Below, piece by piece: positions 31,752-39,297 of a DNA stretch of 64,000 nt; within the stretch, counting starts at the first letter, position 1, and each line of letters starts with the position of its first letter. The notes under the pieces were generated by a model, which was not told the DNA's origin, made no database searches, and worked only from the letters and a program-made list of their open reading frames with translations. The position numbers were made by a program, and so were the translations under genes. The stretch covers positions 116,921-180,920 of the forward strand of contig NZ_WBMT01000026.1 in the NCBI RefSeq assembly GCF_008923185.1, written 5' to 3'. Source of the DNA: Actinomadura rudentiformis. GTDB taxonomy: Bacteria > Actinomycetota > Actinomycetes > Streptosporangiales > Streptosporangiaceae.

Positions 31752-31907
31752 GAGTGCAGTCTCTCGATCTGGAGGCTGATCGTTACCACTTCGCGCTCGG
31801 AAGACGAGATAATGGACCACTACTGATGACGCGGATGCGACAGGCGGCCACGCGGCCAACGGTGCCCGGAGGCCCCACGCGGCCCTAGGCAGGAAGGGGA
31901 TGCACGC

Positions 31908-32075
31908 ATGGCGGCGATGAAGCCGCGGACAGGAGACGGTCCGCTCGAAGTGACCAAGGAGGGGCGCGGAATCGTCATGCGGGTCCCGCTGGAAGGCGGC
32001 GGACGCCTTGTCGTGGAGCTCTCCGCAGACGAGGCCAAGGAGCTCGGCGACGCTCTCAAGGAAGTCGTCGGCTAG
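31908..32075 (+). CDS. DUF3117 small protein
   Basis: A 55-residue protein beginning MAAMKPRTGDGPLEVTKEGR and continuing with MRVPLEGGGRLVVELSADE and a C-terminal ALKEVVG helix. This short protein is nearly invariant across actinobacteria (Rv1211 in mycobacteria, also next to tagA). Function unknown; it looks like a small beta-beta-beta-alpha unit. AGGAAGGGG precedes the ATG. It is followed by a strong hairpin terminator, so it is probably a single-gene transcript. Confidence 0.92.
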   Translation: MAAMKPRTGDGPLEVTKEGRGIVMRVPLEGGGRLVVELSADEAKELGDALKEVVG

Positions 32076-32101
32076 CGCCTCAGCCCCGAGTTGTGGTGAA
32101 G

Positions 32102-32123
32102 GTCCCGGCGGAGACGCCGGGAC
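32102..32123 (+). terminator. Hairpin after the DUF3117 gene
   Basis: GTCCCGGCG, GAGA tetraloop, CGCCGGGAC: a perfect 9-bp stem, without a T-tract. Confidence 0.65.
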
Positions 32124-32171
32124 TCTCGCCGTGTTCGCCAGCAGCCAGAGCGATGAGAGAGGCCCCCGTTC

Positions 32172-33671
32172 ATGCCCATCGAGACCAATGTCAGCAGCGT
32201 CGGCGGCACTTTGTCCGGGGCGGCTGAGCGTCTTGGGGCCGAGGTGGTGGCCGTTCCGGTGCGTTCAGGGCCGACGGCGCCGGAGGCCGAGATCGCGTCG
32301 TTCCTGCCGTTCACCTTGGACGAGCTGCTCACGTTGAACAGCGCCAAGGGCGAGCCTGGCGAGCTCGTCTCCGCCCCTGTGCGGGTGGGCGGCCGGGTGC
32401 TGGAGCTGCTGCTGTACGGGGTGGGCGAGGCCGCTCCCGCGGACCTGCGCAAGGCGGGGGCCGCGCTCGCACGCCGCGGCAGGGGCCGGACGACGATGGC
32501 CGCTGGAGTCCCCTCGGGTGATCTCGCGGCCTTCGTCGAGGGCGCCCTGCTCGCCTCGTACACGTTCACTGTGTCCGCCCTGCCGGGAGCCGGCGGCCGG
32601 CCGCCGAAGAAGGCGCCGCTGGGCACCCTCGCGATCCTGACCGAGGCGGGCCCGGAGGCCGACGCGGCGGCCGTCGAGCGCGGCACGGTGGTGGCCCGGA
32701 CGGCGGCGCTGGCCCGCGACCTGGCCAACACCCCGGCGACCGAGAAGGGGCCCTCCTGGCTCGCCGAGCGCGCCACGGAGATCGCCGCCGAGACCGGGCT
32801 CGCCGTGCGGGTGCGCGGCGAGAAGGAGCTCGCCGAGGGCGGCTTCGGCGGGCTGATCGCGGTCGGTGCGGGGTCACCCCGCCCGCCGCGCCTGATCGAG
32901 CTGTCCTACCGTCCCGAGGGCCCTTCCGAGGGGGACGAACGGCACATCGTTCTGGTGGGCAAGGGGATCACGTTCGACAGCGGCGGGCTCTCGCTCAAGC
33001 CCAACGACAACATGAAGACGATGAAGACCGACATGGCCGGCGGCGGCGTGGTCATCGCGGTCATGGGCGCCCTCCGCGCGCTGGGCGTGCGCGCCAGGGT
33101 CACCGGGCTGATCGCTGCCGCGGAGAACATGCCCTCCGGCTCCTCCATGCGTCCCGGCGACGTGATCACGCACTTCGGCGGCACGACGTCCGAGGTGCTC
33201 AACACCGACGCCGAGGGCCGGCTCGTCCTCGCCGACGCCCTGGCGTACGCCGACGCCGAGCTCGCCCCGGACGTCGTCGTCGACGTCGCCACGCTCACCG
33301 GGGCCGCGAAGGTCGCGCTCGGCCTGCGGACAGGGGCGCTCTTCGCGAACGACGACGCGCTCGCCTCCGAACTGGACGCCGCAGGCGCGGCCGCCGGTGA
33401 GCCGCTGTGGCGGCTGCCGCTGGTCGAGGACTACCGCGAGGCGATCGAGTCGGACGTGGCCGACGTGGCCAACATCGAGCGGCGCGGCTTCGGCGGCGGT
33501 TCGATCATGGCGGCGCTCTTCCTGCGCGAGTTCGTGGGCGATCGTGCCTGGGCGCACCTGGACGTCGCGGGCCCGGGCCGCGCCACGAGTGACGACGCCG
33601 AGATCACCAAGGGCGCCACCGGCTTCGGCGCCCGTCTCCTCCTCAGCTGGCTCGCCCCCGCCTCCTCCTGA
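32172..33671 (+). CDS. pepA: Leucyl aminopeptidase (M17)
   Basis: A 499-residue cytosolic dinuclear-metal aminopeptidase. The N-terminal macro-like domain covers about 1-165. The catalytic domain holds GKGITFDSGGLSLKP, MKTDMAGGG and the M17 signature NTDAEGRLVLADAL (about residues 340-353), including the metal-binding Asp/Glu and Lys residues. Length is normal. AGAGAGG lies upstream of the ATG. Single-gene unit between two hairpin or repeat regions. Confidence 0.95.
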   Translation: MPIETNVSSVGGTLSGAAERLGAEVVAVPVRSGPTAPEAEIASFLPFTLDELLTLNSAKGEPGELVSAPVRVGGRVLELLLYGVGEAAPADLRKAGAALARRGRGRTTMAAGVPSGDLAAFVEGALLASYTFTVSALPGAGGRPPKKAPLGTLAILTEAGPEADAAAVERGTVVARTAALARDLANTPATEKGPSWLAERATEIAAETGLAVRVRGEKELAEGGFGGLIAVGAGSPRPPRLIELSYRPEGPSEGDERHIVLVGKGITFDSGGLSLKPNDNMKTMKTDMAGGGVVIAVMGALRALGVRARVTGLIAAAENMPSGSSMRPGDVITHFGGTTSEVLNTDAEGRLVLADALAYADAELAPDVVVDVATLTGAAKVALGLRTGALFANDDALASELDAAGAAAGEPLWRLPLVEDYREAIESDVADVANIERRGFGGGSIMAALFLREFVGDRAWAHLDVAGPGRATSDDAEITKGATGFGARLLLSWLAPASS

Positions 33672-33810
33672 GGCCGGCGAGCTCGCCGCCCCGGCGAGCT
33701 GGACTCCCGCGTATGCGGGGCCGCTTCTGAGACATGTCGCCGCGTTCCGGCCGGTTGTTGGCTTGAGACACGACGGAAGAAACGTCGTATCTCTGAGAGG
33801 AAGCCAACTC

Positions 33811-34320
33811 ATGTTCAAGGTGCTGCAGGCAGGCTCGCTCATCGCCGCGGTGGTCACGATGGGGCTCATGGCGGGGCTCTTCGCGTCGTTCTCCTACGCG
33901 GTCATGCCGGGACTGGCCAAGGTCAACGACCGTGCGTTCATCGACTCGATGCAGCGGATCAACGTGGCGATCGTCAACGGCTGGTTCATGATCTGTTTCA
34001 TGGGCGCGCTGGCGTTCGCCGGCCTTGCGGCGGCGTTGCACTGGAAGGGCGACGACCGTCCGGCGCTGCCGTGGATCATCGCCGGGTTCGTGCTCTACCT
34101 GATCGTGTTGATCATCACCTTCGCGATCAACGTGCCGCTGAACGACCGGCTCGCGGCCGCGGGAGATCCGGCCGACATCGCGGACCTGGCCGCCGTCCGC
34201 ACCGCGTTCGAGGCCCGCTGGGTCACGTGGAACATCGTCCGGGCGCTGACCTCCACCGCCGCGCTGGGCTGCCTCGCCTGGGCGCTCATACTGCACGGCC
34301 GCGTCACCGGCAATGGCTGA
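33811..34320 (+). CDS. DUF1772 (anthrone-oxygenase-like) membrane protein
   Basis: A 169-residue four-helix membrane protein: segments at about 5-30, 50-75, 85-108 and 140-162. The SFSYAVMPGLAKV, ITFAINVPLNDRL and FEARWVTWNIVRALTS motifs are typical of DUF1772, whose members include anthrone oxygenases and many proteins of unknown function. ATG preceded by GAGAGG. It is followed by a duplicated 17-bp sequence and an anti-sigma factor gene. Confidence 0.85.
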   Translation: MFKVLQAGSLIAAVVTMGLMAGLFASFSYAVMPGLAKVNDRAFIDSMQRINVAIVNGWFMICFMGALAFAGLAAALHWKGDDRPALPWIIAGFVLYLIVLIITFAINVPLNDRLAAAGDPADIADLAAVRTAFEARWVTWNIVRALTSTAALGCLAWALILHGRVTGNG

Positions 34321-34379
34321 GGTGGCCGAAATCACGAACGGAAAGTATCCGCCGCCGACCGATCCGTGATGCCGCCGGC

Positions 34380-34413
34380 GCCGAATAGGTGTCAAAGCCG
34401 AATAGGTGTCAAA
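34380..34413 (+). repeat. Two tandem 17-bp repeats
   Basis: GCCGAATAGGTGTCAAA occurs twice in a row, 33 bp before the anti-sigma factor gene. Confidence 0.9.
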
Positions 34414-34445
34414 GGGGCGCGGGTGCGCGACTGGGGGGTGAATCG

Positions 34446-35171
34446 ATGACACGGGCTTCCGAGACGATGCACGACCTTGCCGGGGCCTACGCGCTCCACG
34501 CCCTTCCGGAGATCGAGGCGCGGCAGTTCGAAGCGCACCTCGCGGAATGCGGCACCTGTGCCCGGGAAATGCGCGGCCTGCGTGCGACGGCCGCACGCCT
34601 GGGCACCGCCGCCGCCCGGACCGCGCCGCTCCAGCTGCGGGACCGGGTGCTCACTGAGATCTCCCGGACGCCCCAGGTGCGGCCCTGGGCGGCGGGGATC
34701 CGGCGGCGCGGCGGCCGAGTGTTCCCGCCGCGGCTCCTCGCGCTGGCCGCCGCCGCATGCCTCCTGGTAGCGGTGGCCCTCGGGGTGGTCACCGTCCGCA
34801 CCCAGGACCGCCTGGACCGGGTCGAGGCCCGGCAGCGCCAGGTGGAGTCGGTCCTGACGGCGCCCGACGCGCGTACGGTCACAGCCGCGGTCCGTACCGG
34901 AGGCCGGGGCACGGTCGTGGTCTCCCGGCGGGAGAACCGGGCCGTCGTGATCATGACGGGTCTGCCGGCGGCGCCACCGTCGCGGACCTACGAGCTCTGG
35001 CTGCTGGGGGCCGGGGCGCCGCGCCCCGCCGGATTGACCGACACGGGGTCCGGCCCGATCGTCGTGGACGGTATCGGCGCGGCCGCCGGTATCGGGATCA
35101 CCGTCGAGCCGGAGGGCGGGTCACCGGAGCCGACGACCGATCCCGTCTTCGCCGCCGCGCTCCCGGCATGA
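34446..35171 (+). CDS. RskA-type zinc anti-sigma factor without an adjacent sigma gene
   Basis: A 241-residue protein. The N-terminal zinc anti-sigma domain contains HLAECGTC (H-x3-C-x2-C, about residues 29-36). A membrane span covers about 98-118, and a C-terminal anti-sigma-K domain (residues about 135-241) includes VVVSRRENRAVVIMTGLP and RTYELWLLG. The family binds and inactivates an ECF sigma factor and is released by regulated proteolysis. Its partner is normally the gene just upstream; here that is a DUF1772 protein, so the partner is elsewhere. Confidence 0.88.
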   Translation: MTRASETMHDLAGAYALHALPEIEARQFEAHLAECGTCAREMRGLRATAARLGTAAARTAPLQLRDRVLTEISRTPQVRPWAAGIRRRGGRVFPPRLLALAAAACLLVAVALGVVTVRTQDRLDRVEARQRQVESVLTAPDARTVTAAVRTGGRGTVVVSRRENRAVVIMTGLPAAPPSRTYELWLLGAGAPRPAGLTDTGSGPIVVDGIGAAAGIGITVEPEGGSPEPTTDPVFAAALPA

Positions 35172-35176
35172 CCCTG

Positions 35177-35214
35177 CTCACCGGTGATGACGCAGCTCAC
35201 CGGTGATGACGCAG
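35177..35214 (+). repeat. Two tandem 19-bp repeats with internal palindrome
   Basis: GCTCACCGGTGATGACGCA twice. Each copy contains TCACCGGTGA, a perfect palindrome. They lie between two convergent genes and could form a weak bidirectional terminator. Confidence 0.85.
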
Positions 35215-35231
35215 GTCTCAGGTGATGCTGA

Positions 35232-35843
35232 TCACTGCTTGCGGCGGTCGACGACCGGGACCGCGTGGCGGCGGCGCGCCTCGGCGACGATCTCCTTGAG
35301 CGAGGCGGTCCAGCTCGCGTCGACGGCGAAGGACCACCGGGCGGCCTCGGCGGTCGCCGGCACGTCCGGCAGGGTCAGCGCGACCAGCTGGGGCCGTTCG
35401 GCCGTACGGGCCGTTTCGAGCAGTTCGGCGGACGGCAGGAAGACCAGGTAGTCCTGCTCGCCCCGCTTGGCGTTCGTCAGGCCGCGACGGACGGCGCACA
35501 TCGCGTGGATCTCCCGCCAGGGCAGCACCCGGTCGGCGCGGCGGGGCAGCGGCCAGCGGGCCGGGCGGCGCACGCCCTCGGCGTCCAGCTCCAGCACCGG
35601 ACGGCGGCTGAGCAGGGTCCCGGCGGACGTGGACAACCCGGCGCCGAACAGCGCCAGCCCTGCCACCCCCAGCCCGATGAAGAGCACGCTGCCGCCGCTC
35701 ATCCCGCGCATCAGGCCGCCCGCGACGAACGCCACCGAGGCGATCATCAGGATCAGGCACGCGATGATCTGGACGGCGACGCGCCAGGTCAGGCGGGCCC
35801 GGACCGGGAACGCCGGGAGGGCCTGCTCGTCCGTGCGCGCCAT
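35232..35843 (-). CDS. Two-TM membrane protein with a PH-like C-terminal half
   Basis: A 203-residue protein with two hydrophobic segments (about 18-42 and 48-72) and a soluble half containing LELDAEGVRRPARWPLPRRADRV-like strands and a final amphipathic helix, an arrangement seen in small bacterial PH-domain membrane proteins. No catalytic motif. It follows the O-methyltransferase by 7 bp on the minus strand, so both are probably cotranscribed. Confidence 0.72.
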   Translation of the reverse strand: MARTDEQALPAFPVRARLTWRVAVQIIACLILMIASVAFVAGGLMRGMSGGSVLFIGLGVAGLALFGAGLSTSAGTLLSRRPVLELDAEGVRRPARWPLPRRADRVLPWREIHAMCAVRRGLTNAKRGEQDYLVFLPSAELLETARTAERPQLVALTLPDVPATAEAARWSFAVDASWTASLKEIVAEARRRHAVPVVDRRKQ

Positions 35844-35850
35844 GGCCGGC

Positions 35851-36486
35851 TCAGTCGTCGCGCTTGACGGCACACAGCAGGCCGTCGCCGACCGGCAGCA
35901 GCAGCGGCACGAGGCGCTCGTCCTCGCGGACCATCCGGTTCACCTCGCGGACCGACTGTGTCTCCGGGTCGCGGTGATCGGGATCGGCCACCCGGTGGTG
36001 CCAGAGCGCGTTGTCGAACGCCACCACGCCGCCGGGCCGCAGGAGCCGGAGCGCCGCGGTCAGGTATTCGGGGTACTCCTGCTTGGCCGCGTCGCAGAAG
36101 ACCATGTCGTACGCGCCGTCGGTGAGCCGTGGGAGCACCTCCAGCGCGCGGCCCACGATCATCCGCGTCCGGGAGGCGGCGAACCCGGCCTCCGCGTACG
36201 CCTGCTTGGCCAGCCGCTGGTTCTCGTGCTCGACGTCGACGCTGGTCAGCACGCCGTCCTTGCGCATGCCGCGGAGCAGCCAGATCCCGGACACACCACA
36301 GCCGGAGCCGATCTCGACGACCGTCCGCGCGTCGATCATGGCCGCGAGAAAGCGCAGCGCGGCGCCTCCCGCGGCGCCGATCGGCACCGCGCCGAACTCC
36401 TCGCCGAGATGGCGGGCGTGGATTATCGGTTCGTCTTCGGGAAGGAATTCCTCCACGTAGGCCAGGGTGGCCTGAATGGCGTCGAT
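35851..36486 (-). CDS. SAM-dependent O-methyltransferase (Rv1220c position)
   Basis: Class I methyltransferase of about 211 residues. Motif I VVEIGSGCGVSG (about residue 60), acidic VDVEHENQRLAK, DMVFCDAAKQEYPEY and the C-terminal DGLLCAVKRDD are typical of the catechol/caffeoyl-CoA-like group found divergently from sigE in actinobacteria. No AUG is available. GAGGAGG (36492-36498) lies five bases before ATC 36486, and a TATGGT box (36530-36535) lies upstream. In-frame GTG 36456 lacks a ribosome site and would give 201 residues. I prefer ATC 36486 with moderate confidence. Confidence 0.82.
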   Translation of the reverse strand: MDAIQATLAYVEEFLPEDEPIIHARHLGEEFGAVPIGAAGGAALRFLAAMIDARTVVEIGSGCGVSGIWLLRGMRKDGVLTSVDVEHENQRLAKQAYAEAGFAASRTRMIVGRALEVLPRLTDGAYDMVFCDAAKQEYPEYLTAALRLLRPGGVVAFDNALWHHRVADPDHRDPETQSVREVNRMVREDERLVPLLLPVGDGLLCAVKRDD

Positions 36487-36544
36487 GGCTGCCTCCTCGC
36501 GGGACCCCCGCCTGGCTCATGCTGGAAAGACCATATCGCTGACC

Positions 36545-36571
36545 GGGAACCAACTCGCGTTTCGTCGCGTT
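36545..36571 (+). promoter_or_regulatory. ECF-type promoter of sigE
   Basis: GGGAACC at 36545-36551, a 16-bp spacer, CGTT at 36568-36571. This fits the GGAAC-N16-CGTT pattern of SigE/SigH-group sigma factors, so sigE is probably autoregulated. Confidence 0.7.
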
Positions 36572-36666
36572 CTAACTGACAGTCGGTCCACAACCGCCCC
36601 AGCCCAGGCGCGACCGTGTCGTTCCAATGCGACAGCGTGAGGCACAGAGAGGAACAACCCGGGACC

Positions 36667-37299
36667 ATGGGAGTCGCAGCACTTACATTCAAGGGCGCTG
36701 TGGGGGTCGGCCCCAGGCAGGGGCTCGGTAACGCAGCAGCCAGGGAGAACGCTCCGGACGCGGAGTGGGCGCCGCCCTCGTGGGACGAGGTCGTCCGCGA
36801 GCACTCCGGGCGCGTCTACCGGCTCGCCTACCGACTGACGGGCAACCAGCACGACGCCGAGGATCTCACGCAGGAGGTCTTCGTCCGGGTGTTCCGTTCG
36901 CTGTCCAATTACACTCCGGGCACGTTCGAGGGCTGGTTGCACCGCATCACGACGAACCTTTTCCTCGACATGGCGCGTCGCCGCCAGCGCATTCGCTTCG
37001 AGGGACTGGGAGATGACGCCGCCGAGCGCTTGCAGGGCCGTGAACCCACGCCCGCGCAGGCGTTCGACGACCGCAATTTCGACGCCGACGTCCAGGCCGC
37101 GCTCGACGCCCTGGCCCCCGAATACCGGGCGGCCGTGGTGTTGTGCGACATCGAGGGGCTGTCGTACGAGGAGATCTCGGCGACGCTGGGCGTCAAACTG
37201 GGGACCGTGCGCAGCCGCATCCACCGGGGGAGGGCGCAGCTGCGTGCCGCGCTCGAGCACCGCGCGCCCCACCGGAGACTGCAGCCGGAGGGCGTCTAG
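36667..37299 (+). CDS. sigE: ECF RNA polymerase sigma factor SigE
   Basis: A 210-residue ECF sigma factor for envelope stress. Sigma region 2: EHSGRVYRLAYRLTGNQHDA, EDLTQEVFVRVFRSL, GTFEGWLHRITTNLFLDMAR. Region 4: LAPEYRAAVVLCDIEGLSYE, ISATLGVKLGTVRSRIHRGR. It is followed by its anti-sigma gene. The start is uncertain: ATG 36667 is usual for the family, and an upstream GTG 36616 also lies downstream of the predicted transcription start. Synteny with mycobacterial Rv1221 supports the name. Confidence 0.93.
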   Translation: MGVAALTFKGAVGVGPRQGLGNAAARENAPDAEWAPPSWDEVVREHSGRVYRLAYRLTGNQHDAEDLTQEVFVRVFRSLSNYTPGTFEGWLHRITTNLFLDMARRRQRIRFEGLGDDAAERLQGREPTPAQAFDDRNFDADVQAALDALAPEYRAAVVLCDIEGLSYEEISATLGVKLGTVRSRIHRGRAQLRAALEHRAPHRRLQPEGV

Positions 37300-37376
37300 C
37301 CGCGCCGGATGCGCGACGATTGCGTCTGACCACCACCATGGTCGGGCGTGACTGATCGGAACGACGAGGGAGCCGC

Positions 37377-38087
37377 GTGAGTTGTCTGGGGGAGCGTCTG
37401 ACCGCTCTTGTCGACGGTGAGCTGGGCCATGAGGAGCGCGATCGCGCGCTCGCCCATCTCGCGCGTTGCGAGCGGTGCCGGACAGAGGCGGACGCGCTGC
37501 GCCGTCTCAAAGGCCGGTTGCGCGGTCTCGCCGACCTTCCGCTGATCGACGGGGACGAACCACTCCCGTCCGGTGATCTGATGTCCCGGCTGCGCGCGAT
37601 GGGGGCGGGCACCGGGACGGGACCGGGCACCGGACCGGGCGAAGGGGCGCCGGGTGAAGGAGTGCCGGGCGTGAACGCGCCGGGCGAGGGCGTCGTTCCG
37701 CCGACCGGACGGCCGTCGCCGGTACGTTCGCCGCTGTTGCGGCACGGCGGGCCGCGCGAGAGATCGCCGCTCGCGTCCAGGCCACGGGACAACCGCCCAG
37801 CCGGTCGCGCCGCCGTGAGCCGGAGCGCCGGACGCGGTGCGGGCCTGGGCGCCGGGGGTGTGCTGGCGCATCGCGCGCCGCGCCGCCGTTACCTGGCCGT
37901 CGGCGCCGCCACGCTCTTCCTCGGGCTGGGCACCGCCTCCTACGTCGCCGGTGGCGAGCGCGAGGCGCCCACCGTGACCCCTGCTTTCGACCGGTTCGCG
38001 GTCGAACACGCGTTGACGTCCGGGGACGTCCCCCTCACCGATCCGGTGAACGAGGACATTCCGGTCCAGGTCTCTCCGGAGCCGTGA
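37377..38087 (+). CDS. rseA: Anti-sigma factor RseA (zinc anti-sigma domain)
   Basis: A 236-residue protein. The ZAS motif HLARCERC (H-x3-C-x2-C, about residues 27-34) is in the N-terminal 45 residues. A long Gly/Pro/Arg linker follows (about 75-160), then one membrane span (about 172-192) and a short extracellular tail. RseA binds and holds SigE until the signal is received. It is longer and more linker-rich than mycobacterial RseA. GTG start after GAGGGAGCC; the stop overlaps rseB as GTGA. Confidence 0.9.
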   Translation: MSCLGERLTALVDGELGHEERDRALAHLARCERCRTEADALRRLKGRLRGLADLPLIDGDEPLPSGDLMSRLRAMGAGTGTGPGTGPGEGAPGEGVPGVNAPGEGVVPPTGRPSPVRSPLLRHGGPRERSPLASRPRDNRPAGRAAVSRSAGRGAGLGAGGVLAHRAPRRRYLAVGAATLFLGLGTASYVAGGEREAPTVTPAFDRFAVEHALTSGDVPLTDPVNEDIPVQVSPEP

Positions 38088-39259
38088 CCTTCGGCACCGC
38101 GCACGGCGGACGGCGGGGCGCCCTGGTGGCGGGCGGCATCGTCGGCTCACTGGCGCTGGCCGCGGCGCTGGCCGGAGACGCCTGTGCCTCACGGCGGCTG
38201 CGGAGCGACCCCGAGGCCCTACGGCTGCTGCAGGCGGCGGCCGAGGCGGCCCGGCAGGTCCCGTACGAGGGCATGCAGTTCCTCACCACCTGGGGCGGCG
38301 ACGGTGCCAAGACCTCCCTCGTCAAGGTGGCGCACACGCCGGGCGAGGGCACTCACTTCACCCCTGAGGCGCCGTCGCGCGGCGCGCCGCCACCGGTGCC
38401 CCGGACGGCCACGCCGCCCGGCACGGCCACGATCATGGCGGCCGGCCGCACCTTCCATCCCGACGCGTCCGCGATCAGAGGCGCGCTCACCGGCTTCACG
38501 ATGGAGATGCTGGCGCTGCTGACCCGCAACTACTCGGTCGTCCGCGCCGCCGACGCCGACGTGTGCGGCCGCCGGGCCCGGGTGATCGAGGCGCGCCGGC
38601 CGGACGGCACCGCCGCCGGGCGGTTCTGGCTCGACACCGAGACGGGCCTGATGCTGCACCGTGAGCTGATCGACGACGCGGGACAGGCGGTCGCGGTCAC
38701 CGGCTTCCGCGAGGTGCGGATCACCTCGCCGGGCGGTGGCGAACCCATTCACCTTCGCGGCGGCCGCTCAATGGGCGAAAGCACGCCAGAGCTCCCGTCG
38801 GCCTCTGCTGCCCTGCCCTGGCAGGACCAGCTCGCTGCCGACGAGATCAGCGCGCTGCGTGACCGTGGCTGGCGGATGCCACAGGAGCTGCCTGGCCGCC
38901 TGGCCCTCCACGACGCCCGCCGTTCGACCCCGAAGGCCGACGACTCCACCGTTCACCTCAGCTATTCCGACGGCCTGGCGGCCGTGTCGGTCTTCGTCCA
39001 GCGCGGCGGCCTGGACGAGCGTCGCTTCGCCGGATGGCAGCGGACCCAGAGCAACGGGCGCACGGTGTTCCGGCGCGACTCCCTGCAACGGTGGGCGGTC
39101 TGGTCCGGGGACGGCTACGTCTACACGGTCCTCACCGACGCGCCGGCCGGCACCGCCGACTCGGTGATCAAGGCATTCCCGGACGGCGGGACGCGCTTCT
39201 GGGGTCGGCTGGGCCGGGGTATGCGCAGACTCGGCTCATGGGCCAACCCCTTCGGCTGA
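38084..39259 (+). CDS. rseB: RseB/MucB-like sigma-E regulatory protein
   Basis: A 391-residue exported protein. An N-terminal hydrophobic signal (about residues 14-35) precedes a LolA-like domain (about 45-230; EGMQFLTTWGG, GRFWLDTETGLMLHRELID) and a smaller C-terminal domain (about 265-375; DSTVHLSYSDGLAAVSVFVQ, RWAVWSGDGYVYTVLTD). RseB proteins bind the anti-sigma factor and sense misplaced envelope components. GTG start overlaps the rseA stop, so production is coupled. This gene is absent between rseA and htrA in mycobacteria. Confidence 0.85.
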   Translation: MTFGTAHGGRRGALVAGGIVGSLALAAALAGDACASRRLRSDPEALRLLQAAAEAARQVPYEGMQFLTTWGGDGAKTSLVKVAHTPGEGTHFTPEAPSRGAPPPVPRTATPPGTATIMAAGRTFHPDASAIRGALTGFTMEMLALLTRNYSVVRAADADVCGRRARVIEARRPDGTAAGRFWLDTETGLMLHRELIDDAGQAVAVTGFREVRITSPGGGEPIHLRGGRSMGESTPELPSASAALPWQDQLAADEISALRDRGWRMPQELPGRLALHDARRSTPKADDSTVHLSYSDGLAAVSVFVQRGGLDERRFAGWQRTQSNGRTVFRRDSLQRWAVWSGDGYVYTVLTDAPAGTADSVIKAFPDGGTRFWGRLGRGMRRLGSWANPFG

Positions 39260-39264
39260 GGTCT

Positions 39265-39270
39265 TATGCT
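39265..39270 (+). promoter_or_regulatory. Candidate -10 box ahead of a leader ORF and htrA
   Basis: TATGCT, six bases before an ATG at 39277 that opens a six-codon ORF. Same layout as the leaderless promoters elsewhere in this window. Confidence 0.5.
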
Positions 39271-39276
39271 CACCAC

Positions 39277-39297
39277 ATGCGCCGCTGGGCACGATGA
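39277..39297 (+). CDS. Six-codon leader ORF (MRRWAR) overlapping htrA
   Basis: ATG 39277 to TGA 39295-39297 encodes MRRWAR. Its stop overlaps the htrA ATG at 39294 as ATGA, the coupling signal used between genes in this genome. A TATGCT box is six bases upstream, so it could be the leaderless first ORF of an internal htrA transcript. It may be only chance; the coincidence of box, start and overlap is the argument. Confidence 0.4.
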   Translation: MRRWAR

